This document shows, piece by piece, positions 32,105 to 43,735 of a stretch of DNA of 64,000 nt. Made by a program: the position numbers and the translations under genes. The stretch's first letter is position 1, and each line of letters opens with the position of its first letter. The notes below the pieces were generated by a model. That model worked only from the letters and a program-made list of their open reading frames with translations, did not search any database and was not told where the DNA came from. The DNA comes from Zygnema cylindricum (lineage: Eukaryota; Streptophyta; Zygnematophyceae; Zygnematales; Zygnemataceae), in contig JBBHKE010002507.1 in assembly GCA_037447655.1 (NCBI GenBank), positions 146,214 to 210,213 of the forward strand. Reading direction: 5' to 3'.

Positions 32105-34138
32105 ATAAAAAGATACATAGTTTATGATATAAAAATGAAAGATATAATCTTAGTAAAGCACTTGGTATTTATAGATGAAGGAAAAATTGTGGATCCCTTC
32201 AAGTATACAAAGTCAGTAAAAATCAGATTTGAGTAAAAAAAATATGTTGACTTTGAGCTTCATAAACTATCCATGTTTCAGAGAAGATGACATTCTTGTA
32301 GGTACAAATCACACCGAGAAAGACTCAACCGCGAAAACGCGAGTGAAAACTCTACCTAAAGTAAACGACGTGGTGGAAATAGATAGAGAATTAAGAGACT
32401 GGGTAAAAGTCGAGATTGTTCGAAAGAACTTACGGGAACCATCTATTCTCGCAACAGATTTTGAGGGAGGAAAGAGAAGTAGCGAAAGGTTGCAAGAAAA
32501 ATAGGTTAATAACAAGGTAGCAAAATGATCTCATCTGGATGAACTTGAGACTTATGGAGAGGCGATGAACTGTCTAGAAATGAACAGGTGGAAGACAATC
32601 ATCAATGAGGAGATGGCCTCAATGATGGCAGCTGATACTTCGGAACTGGTGGATTAGCCACCTAACCAAAAACTAATCAGTTGTAAGTGGGTGTTCAAAT
32701 TAATACCGAACCCAAATAAGACCATTGAGTGCTAAAAGGCCAGGTTAGTGGCCAAAAGATTTACATAGAAAGAGGGAATCGACTACGAGGAAACCTTAGC
32801 CCTGGACGTCAAATTTCCCTCCGTCCGCATACTTCTCAATCTGGCAGCAACGGAAGACATGCAAGTGCACCAGATGGATTTCAAGATAGCCTTCTAGCAG
32901 GGAGAATTGGAAAAGGAGATCTTCATGCGACAATCCGAAGGATTTGTGGAGCAAGGAGAGGAGAGTAAGGTATGTCGGCTGATTAAATCTCTTTATGGTT
33001 TAAAATAAGCACCCCGACAATGGAATAAGAAACTTGATGTGTTTCTTACCAGTCTGGGATATATGCGGATCAGCCGAGATCACTCAATCTATGTTATTGA
33101 AGATGAGGAAGGTGTTATATTTACTGCAATTGATGTTGATGATTTGCTTGTTTTAAGTTAATCAGTGGATAAAATTAATAAACTAAAAATGGCTCTTAAG
33201 GGGAGATTTGAGATGTAGGATATGGGGGAGGCAAGATATATTTTGGGAATTCTAGTAGAAAGAGACCGAAAAAGAAAAAATATAAGAGTGACTCAGAAAG
33301 AAGTAATAGGGAACATGTTAGAAAAATTTTAGATGGATAAGGCTAATAGTTGTACAACTCCAATGGAGTTAAAGAAAGGAATCGAGGGAAGTGTGAAGCA
33401 TGAGTCATAATCTTAGACGAAGAATTAGGTCCTAAAGAATAGAGTTCATGAAAACTATTCTTTACAGGCAAGTAGTGGGAAGCCTAATCTATTTTATGAA
33501 TTGTACCCGGCATGATTTAGCTACAGCTGTAGGAGTGTTGAGTAGAAGTCTAAATGCTCCCACTAAGAAAGATAGGGAGGCACCTAAAAGAATTATGAGA
33601 TATTTGATAGGAACTAGGAATCTATGGTTACATTTGGGTGGAGGGAATACTCACATCACTCCTTGGAGTGATGCCAGTTATGGTGATGTTCCTATGAGGA
33701 GATGTACTTCTGGATATGTATTATATGTGGGTGATAAGGCTTGTTGCTAGAGTAGCAAACCGCAAAAGGTAATTGCTCAGTCCACGATGGAGGGTAATTA
33801 TATGGCCTCTTGCTATGCAGTCAAAAAATTGATGTGGGTTAAGTCTTTGCTTGGTGAGCTTGGTCACCTTAAAAGTGGTGTGCAAAAAAAATTTTGTGAT
33901 AATCAGGCAACAATTGTTATTGCTGCCAATCCTAAACATCATTTTAAAGCCAAACATATGGACATTAGACTTTGCTTTGTTAGAGAGAAGGTGGAAAACA
34001 AAATAATCAGTTTAGAGTACTGACCAGATAGCGAGATAGTAGCAAATATTTTGATTAAACTTGTGCCTTCCCTTAAGCTAATTTTCTGCAGGGAGAAGTG
34101 TGGTCTTAAATTAAAGAGTGACTAGAAAATAACGGGAG
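32105..34138 (+). pseudogene. Copia pol (IN tail, RT, RNase H) of a family C element
   Basis: It opens in the integrase tail (VYDIKMKDIILVKHLVFIDE, FKYTKSVKIRFE), then a linker (EIDRELRDWVKVEIVRK). RT pieces follow in several frames: NEEMASMMAADT, VSGQKIYIE (shifted), HQMDFKIAF, KSLYGLK, then [11 protein letters not shown], where the YVDD tyrosine has become aspartate. The RNase H reads YFMNCTRHDLATAVGVLSRS (33448-33750) and MWVKSLLGELGHLKSGVQ, FCDNQATIVIAANP (33787-34023). Stops throughout. Its left side is cut at the family D LTR. Confidence 0.88.
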
Positions 34139-35180
34139 TGTAGAAATTAATGTTTCTTTTAGTATTTTCTAGGTCTAAAATGAAATGCAGAAAAGAAGCC
34201 GAGGCAGATTGCCTCTAACTCCTATCTTCAGCTCCCACACTTGTCGCAGTCACTAAAGGTTGAAGAGGGAGCTGGAGCAATGGCTGTTTGTGCTGTCCAG
34301 AGAGAGACAGGCAATTGGTTTATAGTAGGTTTACTAAAAGGATACTTGACGGACCCAGGGATTTATCTTCCGTCCATCAAGTCAGCGGGTAGCGGTTAGC
34401 TTTATCCTACAAGCCCAAGACCAATATTAAAGTATATGAGGTTTGACAAATATTTAAATAATTAGAGATGAACTAATTCATTTAATGGAAACTATATACG
34501 TCATGCATGGATATAATTTTGTAAAGTACGGAGTATGGTACGATTCCAAAACACAAACCGCGCATTTTGTTTTGTTAGCGAAATAAATATCGCGCAAGTA
34601 TTTATGACGGCTACGATTGAAACCCGATTTTGATCGGACGGCCGCGAAGGATGCCAAGATCCCGGAAAAGGCTTTTGGCGGTTTGCGGTCAGCGCCACAT
34701 CAAATGGCACGTTGCACAACCACATTGTATTACGACATCTCCGGGGATTATAGGAACAAATCCAAATATGACATGTGTCAACTTGTTGGCCATGTTGTAC
34801 AATGGCCGTACAGAAAGTACACCGGCTCCTATACTTTTCTGTACGACATAGTATTATGATTAGTGTTGTACTTTAGTAGATAGAGTTTTAGAGGGAAATA
34901 AGACTTAAAAAATTTGGTAGATAGGACCCTCTCTCTAAGAGAGCATATGTACAAATGGTCAATTTTGACCCTCTATAACTTACTACTTAGGGGAGCAAAT
35001 TCAAAGATTTGTTTTGCTATCGACTCAAGGGAGTCTTACCTTCACAAAGGTGAAAGTGGTCAGGGTTTTTGTTTGCAATGGTAGCAGATATTCTTGCTTA
35101 AACACAAAGGGGTCAAGGTTATCCTAGAGGCTTCGTGTGAGCTGTCTACTCTGAGGACCTATTTAGGTCTCAAAGTTGCA
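34139..35180 (+). mobile_element. Copia 3' LTR, family C
   Basis: It starts TGTAGAAATTAATG after GAAAATAACGGGAG and ends GTCTCAAAGTTGCA at 35180, where minus-strand copia RT begins. The leader carries GACTC/GAGTC (35022-35035) and TTCAC/GTGAA (35041-35054) hairpins. A stem-loop module read on the minus strand (CTTGATGGAC paired with GTCCGTCAAG) is at about 34338-34375. Confidence 0.82.
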
Positions 35181-36000
35181 AATCTGATTACTCTTTTCCC
35201 TCTATCTCTTTCCATCTGAATTCCTAGGATATATCTAGCCTCCCCTAAGTCATTCATGTCAAATCTGCTACTTATGTCTTTCTTTAGCTTATTAATCTTT
35301 TCCATGGACTTACTTAGTACTAATAAATCATCGACATAGAAGGCAATAAATATAATTCCATCCTCATCCTCAAACCTTTAAATAGAGTGGTCAAAACAAA
35401 TTCTGACATATACCACATTGGTTAGAAACTCATCCAATTTCTTATTCGATTGCCTTAGAGCCTGCTTCAATCCATAGAAAGACTTAATCAGTCTGCAGAC
35501 TTTATTCTCCTCTACTTCTTCCACAAAGCCTTCTAGCTGTTTCATAAAGATTTCTTCCTCTAACTCACCATTGAGGAAGGCCGTCTTAATGTCCATCTGA
35601 TGGATCTCTATGTCTACCGATGTTGTTAGATTGTGGAGAATCCTTACTAATAGGAAGCGTACAACCATTGCAAAGTTTTCTTCATTGTCAATCCCATCCT
35701 TTTGGGTAAAACCCTTGGCCACCAATCAATCGTTGTACTTGTCAATGGTATTATCTGGGTTCAGTTTCAACTTAAACACCCATTTACACCCTATTAGCTT
35801 TCTGTTTGGAGGGTTGTTCACTAAATCCTATATATTAGCTTCTATAATGGAAGCCATCTTATCATTAATGGCCTTGGTCCATCTGTCATTTTCTGGATTG
35901 TTCCCTGCCTCTAAATAAGTTTGAGGCTCATCAGGGTGTGACAGTTTTGATACCTTGTTATCTTCCTGTTTTTGTTGTAGATTTTTGTTGCTCCTTCGTC
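35181..36000 (-). pseudogene. Copia reverse transcriptase N-terminal half
   Basis: The minus strand reads [27 protein letters not shown], then MVAKGFTQKDGIDNEENFAM, MDIKTAFLNGELEEEIFMKQ and KSFYGLKQALRQSNKKLDEF (35378-35725). The YVDD neighbourhood (about 35330-35350) is decayed to [10 protein letters not shown] with a stop nearby. The 3' half of RT and the RNase H are absent; the fragment ends at the family C LTR. Confidence 0.87.
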
Positions 36001-37466
36001 CTCATTCAAATTCTGAGGCAATAATGGATGGAAATATCAAATTCTTCCAATTGTTATCACCCTCTCCATTCTCAATGGATTCCAGTTCTGGTATCTCTCC
36101 CTCTATTTCCTCGGTGTGACCTGAAGACTGTAAATCCACAAGTGGGTTACCCTCGGTCAAATTTTTTTTTGGTTTTGTTGCGATCTGTTGAGTTACATGG
36201 ATGTTAGGTATTTTTGAACCTGTTTCACTATTTCAATCAAATCTGATTCATATAGTTTTAGTATACTTGAAGGGATCTACGGATTATCCCTCATCCATCT
36301 GCACTAGATGCTTAACCATTATGATGTCTTTCTTTCACAAGTCATAGACTCTATATCTTAGGACATCTTCATCATACCCCACTAAATATCATGGTTTTTT
36401 CCTAAGCATCTAGTTTCTACTTAGACTTGTTAGTGTTTAGACTATACATTTGACTTCGAAATACCTTCAGGTAAGAAACATCAAGCTTTCTACCGACTCA
36501 TCTCTCATATGGTGTTTTTCCTTTTATAGTTGAGGTAAAGACTCTATTTATGATATAATTTACTCAATACATGGCTTCTACCCAGAAGCGTCTTCCTATT
36601 TTTTTATCCGTCAGCATACTCGTGGTACTGTCACCTAAGGTTTTGTCTAACCTTTCAACAACACCATTTTTCTATGGGTTATCCGGAACAGTCTTTTGGT
36701 GGTGCATGCCCTCATCTTTTAAGAAATCCTAAAACTGATTAGATGTGTACTCCCCCCAATTATCACTTGTTATTCTTTTAATGGAAGTCTCATGAAGCTT
36801 TTCAATCCAGGCTTTATACTCTTTGAAGTATGCACGTGCTTTGGAATTTGATTTGAGAAAATAAACTCTTGAGTACCGTGACAAATCATCAATTATGGTG
36901 TGCATGAATCTTTTCCCTCCCACTGATGGCACTCTGGCTGGTCCCCAAATATTTGTATGTACCAAATCTAAGACCTTTTCCCCCTTTATATGTAGTTGAT
37001 TTAGGGAACGGCAATCTTTGAGCCTTACCTTGGGCACATCCACCACAGTCACTCATCATTTCATTATCTTTAAATTGAATTCCTTCCACTACTTTCAGTC
37101 TTTTCGTTTCTCTCAATCTATCTAGATGCACATGACCGAAACGCTTATGCCATATCATCATATCAAGAACACCAACATAATAAGCTTTTTTCTTTTTATT
37201 TCTCAGGTTCAGCCTAAACATCCCTTGGCTAACCTTTTCAGCTGTTAAGTAGATCTCATTATCATACTTAGCTGTAAAATCTCCCTTCCTCATATAGGTC
37301 TCAAAGTCTTTGTCATCCAAAACAGAGGTGGAGATAAGATTCTTACTCAATTGAGGTATGTAAAGTACATTTGAAAAAGTAACTATGGACGTATGACCTT
37401 CCACTAGTACTTTCAGATCTATGGATCCCACTAGATCGATAAAGACTACTCTCCTATCCTCATACT
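36001..37466 (-). pseudogene. Copia integrase
   Basis: The pre-integrase part (36889-37431) reads GSIDLKVLVEGHTSIVTFSN, MFRLNLRNKKKKAYYVGVLD, IWHKRFGHVHLDRLRE and DCGGCAQGKA (intact H-x-H, C-x2-C zinc site). The core reads DLVHTNIWGPARVPSV, with asparagine in place of the first catalytic aspartate, then TIIDDLSRYSRVYF and ITSDNWGEYTSNQF. The C-terminal half (36290-36720) is heavily decayed (KKIGRRFWVEAM, GKTPYER). Confidence 0.87.
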
Positions 37467-38142
37467 CTATCTGTACGGTGGGAATCTTTCATAGTGATTA
37501 GGTAATTTCATAATCAGAGTGTTGACCTTTGCTTTCATGGTTCCCATCCAACCAGCACTTTCCAACTCCATATACAAAGTGGCTAGATTGTTGTAGTAGT
37601 CTAACATCTTTCCCACTTTGTAAGAGTACGCATTTAGTTTGTGCTCAACCAGTTGTTGCTCTTGAATAGTTCCACTTCCATAAATATCTATTAGAGCTGC
37701 CCACAGATCTGTAGCTGGAACTATGTGAAGATGAGAGGTTGCCAAACCTTGAGTGAGATGTCTCACGATGAAGTGTCTTGCTGCCATGTGGTTGTATTCC
37801 CATGTTAGAGTATCATTCTCCTCAGTTTTTGGAATTGATGTCTCTATCAGCGCGACAATAGGAGTAACGTGCTCCTCCCTTTCTCCTTTTCTCCCTGTGA
37901 AACAATGTTTTCCCCTTCATCTGCTTTCTTGTAGGACCTGAAGTTTTTTGAGTAAATCTGACTCCCTCGAACCTTGGAGGAATCCTTGGGGGTGGACGTC
38001 TCACTCGTCTACTTACTATCCCCGAATACTGCTTCTCACACAAAACACCTGTCATTATCATTTCCCAATAGATGAATCCTCTTCCATTGAAAATGGGTAC
38101 CTTAGAGGGTGGGCCCATAACCTGTAATTGTGTGTCCCCCAT
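37467..38142 (-). pseudogene. Copia Gag with internal deletion
   Basis: It starts at 38142 with MGDTQLQVMGPPSKVPIFNG and RGFIYWEMIMTGVLCEKQY. It resumes as MAARHFIVRHLTQGLATSHL, LWAALIDIYGSGTIQEQQLV and LYMELESAGWMGTMKAKVN. It then runs almost directly into pre-integrase sequence near 37466, so the zinc knuckle and protease DSG box have been deleted compared with the element at 43276-46248. Confidence 0.86.
38107..38122 (-). promoter_or_regulatory. Half-tRNA PBS, canonical
   Basis: Immediately after the LTR end (CACACAATTACA) the minus strand reads GGTTATGGGCCCACCC. Its complement GGTGGGCCCATAACC matches the anticodon arm of eukaryotic initiator tRNA-Met, including the CAT anticodon. The same bases encode V-M-G-P-P of Gag. 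Confidence 0.85.
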
Positions 38143-39136
38143 AAGATCACTGAATTCTCTTTTGTATATAAAGCCTTGAGTGAATTTTTAATGGTCTTCT
38201 TTGTGTATGAACCACTGCCACCCTGGCAGACAAATTATATCAAGTACTACACCATTTTGTAGTATAGACTCCAATGAGCCCACATGACAAAATATTTCTG
38301 AAAACGCTCAAACAGGCGATTAATAATAAAGAAGCAAAAATGCCTATTTGTACGAGTGCACTCTAGGAGAGAGGCCGCTACCCTAAGAAATTACTAAGTC
38401 TTAAACTCCTCTTTAAACCCTTATCTACTGTTGTACAACACCAATCACATGACTCTACTATACACAAAGGTATATGTCGCGTGGTACCTTGTATACATTT
38501 AAGGTACGGCATAGCCATGGTGAGGACGTTTGTCACACTTAGACTCGTCTTGATGCTCCTAAGAGACTCCACTTTCCACTAATGCCCCGCCACGTGTCAT
38601 TTGGTGACGTATTGTCCATAAACCGCCAAAATGCCCATTCCTTCATGTCGGCTCGAATGATAGCCGTCCGATCCAAATTGATGTTTATTGTTCGTCGTTG
38701 AAATAAATGTCCAATCAATTTTTTTAGTGCGATATCAGCGTGCATTTGATATTTATTATGTTTTTATGTGAAATTTCCGGTAAGTCTAGTTAATTGGTTT
38801 GGTCTGCATGTTCATATTTAAATAACTATAAAACCCTATATATCCTAGCACAGGTCTTAGACTATAGGACAAGGCTTCCGTTATTCAGGCAAAATGTAGG
38901 AACCAGGATCAATTCCTAGCTGGTTCGTATCTTTTTTGTAAAGTCTACTAAGATTCTCCTCTGTCCTCCTTGTCTGCTAAGGCTGCTTAGGCAGCCATGG
39001 AACTATCTCTCTCTCTCTCTGTTCGGTCATCACTGAGTAGAATAAGTATGGAGACTAGAGAGAGAAAGGTTAAAGCCAAGCTAACACCCGTATATTTTGT
39101 TCCTTTAGAAATGGTCAGAGAAAATACAAAAGCAAC
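38123..39136 (-). mobile_element. Copia 5' LTR
   Basis: The minus-strand 3' end is CACACAATTACA at 38123. The right end is set near 39136, where a degenerate CTAGAAAATAC-like start is last seen. It carries a GCCACGTGTC G-box (38589-38598), TACTACA/TGTAGTA (38245-38264) and GACTC (38267-38280) hairpins and an antisense stem-loop module (about 38855-38930). It is similar in layout to families C and E but distinct in sequence. Confidence 0.8.
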
Positions 39137-39460
39137 GTAGAAAATACAAATAAGAAATACACATATTTCAATAGTTTTGAATTTGTTTGAATATCCTTGA
39201 ATATGCCTCCTTTGAGTATAGCCCTCACATCCATTTCCTTTTTCTCTTGTGGCCAAGTCGAAGCCCCTTATGCATCCGTTTTTGCCTAAGATTACCTTAT
39301 ATCTTAATCTTAATTACCTAATCGTAAGATAAGCCTTAGAACCTTAGGATTACCATCGGTTGTAGTGCACATCCTATGTTGCCAAAGTATCAAGTAATCT
39401 TTTAACTCCAAAATTTGACTTATCTAGCAACTAGTTTGAAGGTAAGTTTTTAGCCACAGC
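39137..39460. other. Spacer with no recognisable feature
   Basis: AT-rich sequence between a copia 5' LTR and a diverged copia gag; no domain or repeat partner recognised. Confidence 0.35.
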
Positions 39461-40995
39461 CTTATGAGCCGATTGTGCAAAAAAAAAAAACGGCAAACTT
39501 CGAATTTGTAACTTGTTCGTCTTCGACGACAATTGCATTAGCTCTTACAATTTGAATTGAAGAGTCCACCAACACGTACACACTGGCGGCCACATTTTGA
39601 GTTTGGGGCACGTTTGGAGTTCGGGGCACACTCAGTAAGTTCCCTAAACTGTCTACAATTATAAATATATTGACCAAACAAGTTTAAGTGATCCCTTTGG
39701 AACTCTGTTCCATCAAAATTACACGTAGTAAAATCAATTCGACTGTTTTTACATCCGTTCAAAACTTTGTTCCATCAAAATTACACGTAGAAAAATCAAT
39801 TCGACTGTTTTTACATTTACAACAGTGATCGTCGAGCAAGCAAAAGTCTGAGCGCATGTTCCCCCTCCCTCTTCCTATTCGCCACATTGACCATGATTTT
39901 TTTTTTTTGGAGAAATGACCACCTTGACCGCCGCGACCGCCATTCCAACCTCCTCTTCCACCTCCGCCAACATTCTTAGTGTAACATTGACTACTCACAT
40001 GCCTCCATTTACCACAAAAGTAACATTGTTTTTCCTTATTTTAGCATGATGTCGCCACATTGCCGAGTTTGTTACATTAGCAACATGACACAGAGCTAAG
40101 ATACAAAGGCGGCGGTTGTGCCTTCGAAATTTAGCCCTTTACTAGCCCTTTACCTCTTCCACTCTTGCCGCCACCCTTTAAGCCCCTCTTTCGCCGCGGA
40201 GGTAAATCAATTTCACGGCTTCGAGAACGATCACAGTCAAGGCACCAAAAGAGGGGAAGCCCTTTGTACAGCTAATCCAATTACTTCTAGTCGACTTAAG
40301 ATATTTCACAAGTAAATAATCATAAGTTTTCTTCTTCTTCGACAAAAAGATCTCCTTGGACAAGTTTTTCCAATAGAGCATTAATGAAACCGACAACTTT
40401 ATCCTCTTCGATAATAATTCTCCCATTGTTGGAGAGCTGTTTCACAATATATAATAACGTTTGTCTGCCTCGTTAAATAGATTCATTAGTTTTCATTTCA
40501 AATTGCTTAAATTTGGATACACGTAATGACCACGATTTCAAATCACTTTTCGAAAATTGATTTTCAAGTGCCTTCCAACACATGAGCCGTGTTGTTTGTG
40601 AGAAAATAATCATGGACCGTAGATGTACAAGATTGCATGTGTAAAAGATCGTTAACAATCTGTCATAACAAGAAGTTGTGTAAAAGCGAAAGATTAAAGT
40701 TTCCACTTCACAGAAAGAAAAGTATTCGGTTGATAAAAATATACTCAACAAAATTTATTTTCTTACATTAGTCTCCTCTCCCTCTCTCAAATGCCCGTTA
40801 GACACTTCTACACTTATCTTTCGAAGTTTTTTGTGACATCGCACGTCTTTGCGTGGCATTGTAGATGTATAACCTTGTTGCCCACTGTTATTCATGGTTG
40901 AAGAAGATGCCTTTGCCTTTGCCTCCCCTGTTCGGTTGCCTATTTTGCAATTTTCGTGCATATTGAATCCCCCCTCTTTCTTCTTTCCCCACAAA
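39461..40995 (-). pseudogene. Diverged copia Gag with zinc knuckle
   Basis: From high to low coordinate the minus strand reads MWGKKKEGGFNMHENCK, WKALENQFSKSDLKS, LRVSKFKQFEMKTNESI, then FINALLEKLVQGDLFVEEEE after frame changes. A Gly/Arg-rich region holds a zinc knuckle CYFCGKWRHVSSQC (C-x2-C-x4-H-x4-C, about 39980-40025), followed by GGGGRGGWNGGRGGQGG. It is a copia-type Gag of a lineage different from the VxGPP elements. No LTR or pol belongs to it clearly. Confidence 0.7.
39697..39820. repeat. 62-bp tandem duplication inside the gag remnant
   Basis: GTTCCATCAAAATTACACG starts at 39707 and again at 39769, and TCAATTCGACTGTTTTTACA is likewise repeated 62 bp apart. The two copies differ by a few bases. 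A shorter 18-bp duplication (GGGGCACGTTTGGAGTT type) is near 39605-39640. Confidence 0.85.
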
Positions 40996-41828
40996 CTTCA
41001 AAAAAATATCAATCTTTTGGAAACACTACTATTTTCCCTAATTTTTATCATCATTGTTATTTGACCAGTACGCTTTATTCCCACACAGGAACTAGTTAGG
41101 TTTTTAATGGCTTCGCTCGCTCCCTACTTGTGAGCTTAATGCCACCTTGTGAAGGAATGTTTCCTGTTGAAAAAATGTGAAACATTAAATCTAAACGAGT
41201 GAATGAGAGGCAAGGTGAGAGAGGTTGTGAGGTCAAGTTGGAGTGGCGCCTTCATAGATTTTGCAGCTTTTTGTGAACTGACATTAAATTCTTCAAACCC
41301 TTCCAAAAAAAAAATCTGTACCGAACGCAAATGGGAAAAAAAAATTAGTGTACTTCTCCTCGTCGAAAACTTTTGAAATCAACTGAAAGGTACGAAGGTG
41401 TTTTCCTATTTGTGGTCCAATATTCTTTTCTTTAAATCACATCTCTTATATGTTTTAAGGATTTTGAAAATGATGTGGTATGACCTGGCCGTGGTTCGGA
41501 AAACACAAAAGGAAGAAATATTAAATTCTAATTTTGACAAGTCCACAAAAATTTTACTTCATGTTTTTCACTTTTTTCGTATAGTTGTAGATTCAATCGG
41601 CATTGTGCCAATTTTTTGAGGAAAACGCCAGAAAAAAACCTGTACTTTGACACATGCGGACGCACCCTTAGGATACGGCCGTTTGTAATTCTTACTTAGC
41701 GACTTACTTTGTATTCTAGCTCTGATTCTCCGTACGTTGTTTTCAAGTTTCCCATGTTTAGAAACGAAATTGTTACTTTAAGATTGTGACGATTGTATAC
41801 ATTGACAATGTTTGTGATGTGTTAAAGG
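40996..41828. other. Spacer with no recognisable feature
   Basis: No domain, array or repeat partner recognised between the copia gag and the gypsy LTR fragment. Short open frames lack signatures. Confidence 0.35.
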
Positions 41829-41905
41829 GGTGAGACTAGTCCACACACACCGGTTGTGCACAGCGGAATATAACCAAGAATTTCGAAAGAATTGTTACTT
41901 TGTTA
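41829..41905 (-). mobile_element. Gypsy LTR 3'-end fragment
   Basis: The reverse complement contains TTGGTTATATTCC and GTGGACTAGTCTCACC, matching the 3' end of the gypsy LTR at 18388-18693. It sits downstream of a minus-strand gypsy gag-protease remnant, consistent with the tail of its 3' LTR after a deletion of most of pol. Confidence 0.7.
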
Positions 41906-42761
41906 CTTTCAACGCTTTGTCACAACTTTCGGGGCCTCAACGGAAGCCTTTCCTACAATGTTTCTTCCTATGGAGCCGAAGTCGCGATCCCATTTTGCCC
42001 ACTCCTCCGGATTTCCCTCCTTGACTTCCTCCACGGGTTGTACGACCGCCATTCTAATTGTTTCCTTTTTCTTGAGCGCCCTCTTAAGTTGTAAAGCCAA
42101 AAGCATGCGTCCCTCTTCCACATCTTTACCATCCACTCCCACCTTTACCTGTAACCCTCTTTCGCCTTTACCCACTTTCATACTATTACTCCTCCAATCT
42201 ATCTCCAGATTCACATTTTGGATCCATGAATACCCTAGGATTACCTCATGATCTCTGAGGGGTAAGACGTAAAGAGTGAATACCAATGCAAATTCCCCAT
42301 ACTTACTTGTAACCGAGGTGTGCGATGGGTAATCACAATCGAACAGCCATCGGCAAATTGAATTGATTGATGGTTTGGAATAATGATGAGAGGGAGTTTC
42401 AACTTCTCCAACATCTTCTTGTTGATAAAGTTCCTTGAAGCGACCGAATCCACCATGAAACTAGTTGTGCTGCCCCCAATATTACCCAAAAAAACCAAGG
42501 GATCTTCACCTTCTCCAGCGAGTCTCATGACATTAAGCTTGTCCCACCTAGGGCCTTTCTTTTTGGGGCATTCTCTAGCCATATGGTTTGGGGAACCACA
42601 CTGAAAGCATATTCCATTCAACCTCCTACGTTGGAGCTCCTCGAGGGACAGATTATTAGTGTTTTTTTCGGCGGTCTTTTTTTTCTTCTTGAGTGCGTTA
42701 ACCATGTCTTCCTCCCCCTTCATGGCTCCTTACTCCATAAGGGTCAGTACGTCGTCCCTTT
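41906..42761 (-). pseudogene. Gypsy Gag zinc knuckle and protease
   Basis: The frame at 42241-42723 reads LSLEELQRRRLNGICFQCG, with the knuckle CFQCGSPNHMARECPKKKG (C-x2-C-x4-H-x4-C). It then reads TTSFMVDSVASRNFINKKML and LPLIIIPNHQSIQFADG, a retropepsin whose active-site DSG is DSV, so it is probably inactive. The next frame (41909-42286) reads LPLRDHEVILGYSWIQNVN then LEIDWRSNSMKV, the end of the protease domain. RT is missing. Confidence 0.88.
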
Positions 42762-43279
42762 TGTTGAAATGTATGTATTTTCTAGGTCTGAATAAAGCAA
42801 AATTAATAAGAGGAAGTCAGCAAAGGAAGCCTACCTCTCGCTCCACTCTCCAAACCCCCACACTTGTCGTAGTCACTGAAGGCTCGAGAGACTGTAAGAG
42901 CCATGGCTACCCATGCTCCCGAGAGAGAGAGACAAGCTGTAGTTTCTGGTAGTTGTACCAAAAATGTCTTGACATACCCAAGATTTGATCGTGGTACCTG
43001 CCGTCCGTCAAAAGTCTGGTAGCCTGTAGCTTTATCCTTTAGTCTAGGATCAATGCTACAGCATATAGGGTACGATAGTTATATAAACTTGAATGACGCA
43101 ATATATTTCATTTAACTGCTTACGTGACGGAATGCACACGGAAACGGGTTAAACCGCACGAATTCTGGACCGCACGAAAATAACAAAACTATATTTTATT
43201 TTACGGCAAATATTAAATGTTGTTCTTCATCGAACAGCCGTGGTGCGAGCCGAGATTTCGGAGTGGACAACTTGGTTTT
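42762..43279 (+). mobile_element. Copia LTR fragment, family E, outer part
   Basis: It starts TGTTGAAATGTATG and TATTTTCTAGGTCTGAATAAA and follows the outer portion of the family E LTR (reverse complement of 20606 towards 20090), including the antisense stem-loop module (about 42980-43050) and ACGATAGTTATATAAAC. It stops near 43279 at minus-strand copia RT sequence. Confidence 0.8.
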
Positions 43280-43735
43280 GGGTGAACCCCTTTGCTACCA
43301 ATCGAGCCTTGTATATCTCAATGGTATAATCTGGGTTCAGCTTTAGTTTAAATACCCATTTCATCCGATAGGTTTTCTGTGTGGAGGGCATTCCACTAGC
43401 TCCAAAGAATTCGCTTCTATGATGGAAGCCATCTCATCATTTATAGCTCTGACCTATCGGTCTTTCTCCGGATTATTCATTGCCTCCGAGTATGATTGAG
43501 GCTCATCTGGGTGGGATAGCTTTGTTACCTTATGAGCAGCATGTTTATCTTGTAGTCTTTTGCTGCTCCTCCGTCCTCCCTCGACGTCCGAAGCTCAAAT
43601 GGAGGGAAGTCTTGGATTCCTTTTCACTGTCTCATCAGCTCCCCTATCGATGAAAATCGGTTTTGGCTCCTTTTCCTCTCTCTCTTCAAAGTGTGTAGAA
43701 ATATGTGGAGATTCCGGTATATCTCCCCCATCTTA
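43276..43735 (-). pseudogene. Copia RT N-terminal fragment
   Basis: The minus strand reads DEMASIIEANSLELVECPPH, then KWVFKLKLNPDYTIE and [12 protein letters not shown] in broken frames. RT is cut off at 43276, so everything downstream including YVDD is missing. It belongs to the element whose integrase, gag and 5' LTR lie at 43733-47275. Confidence 0.85.
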
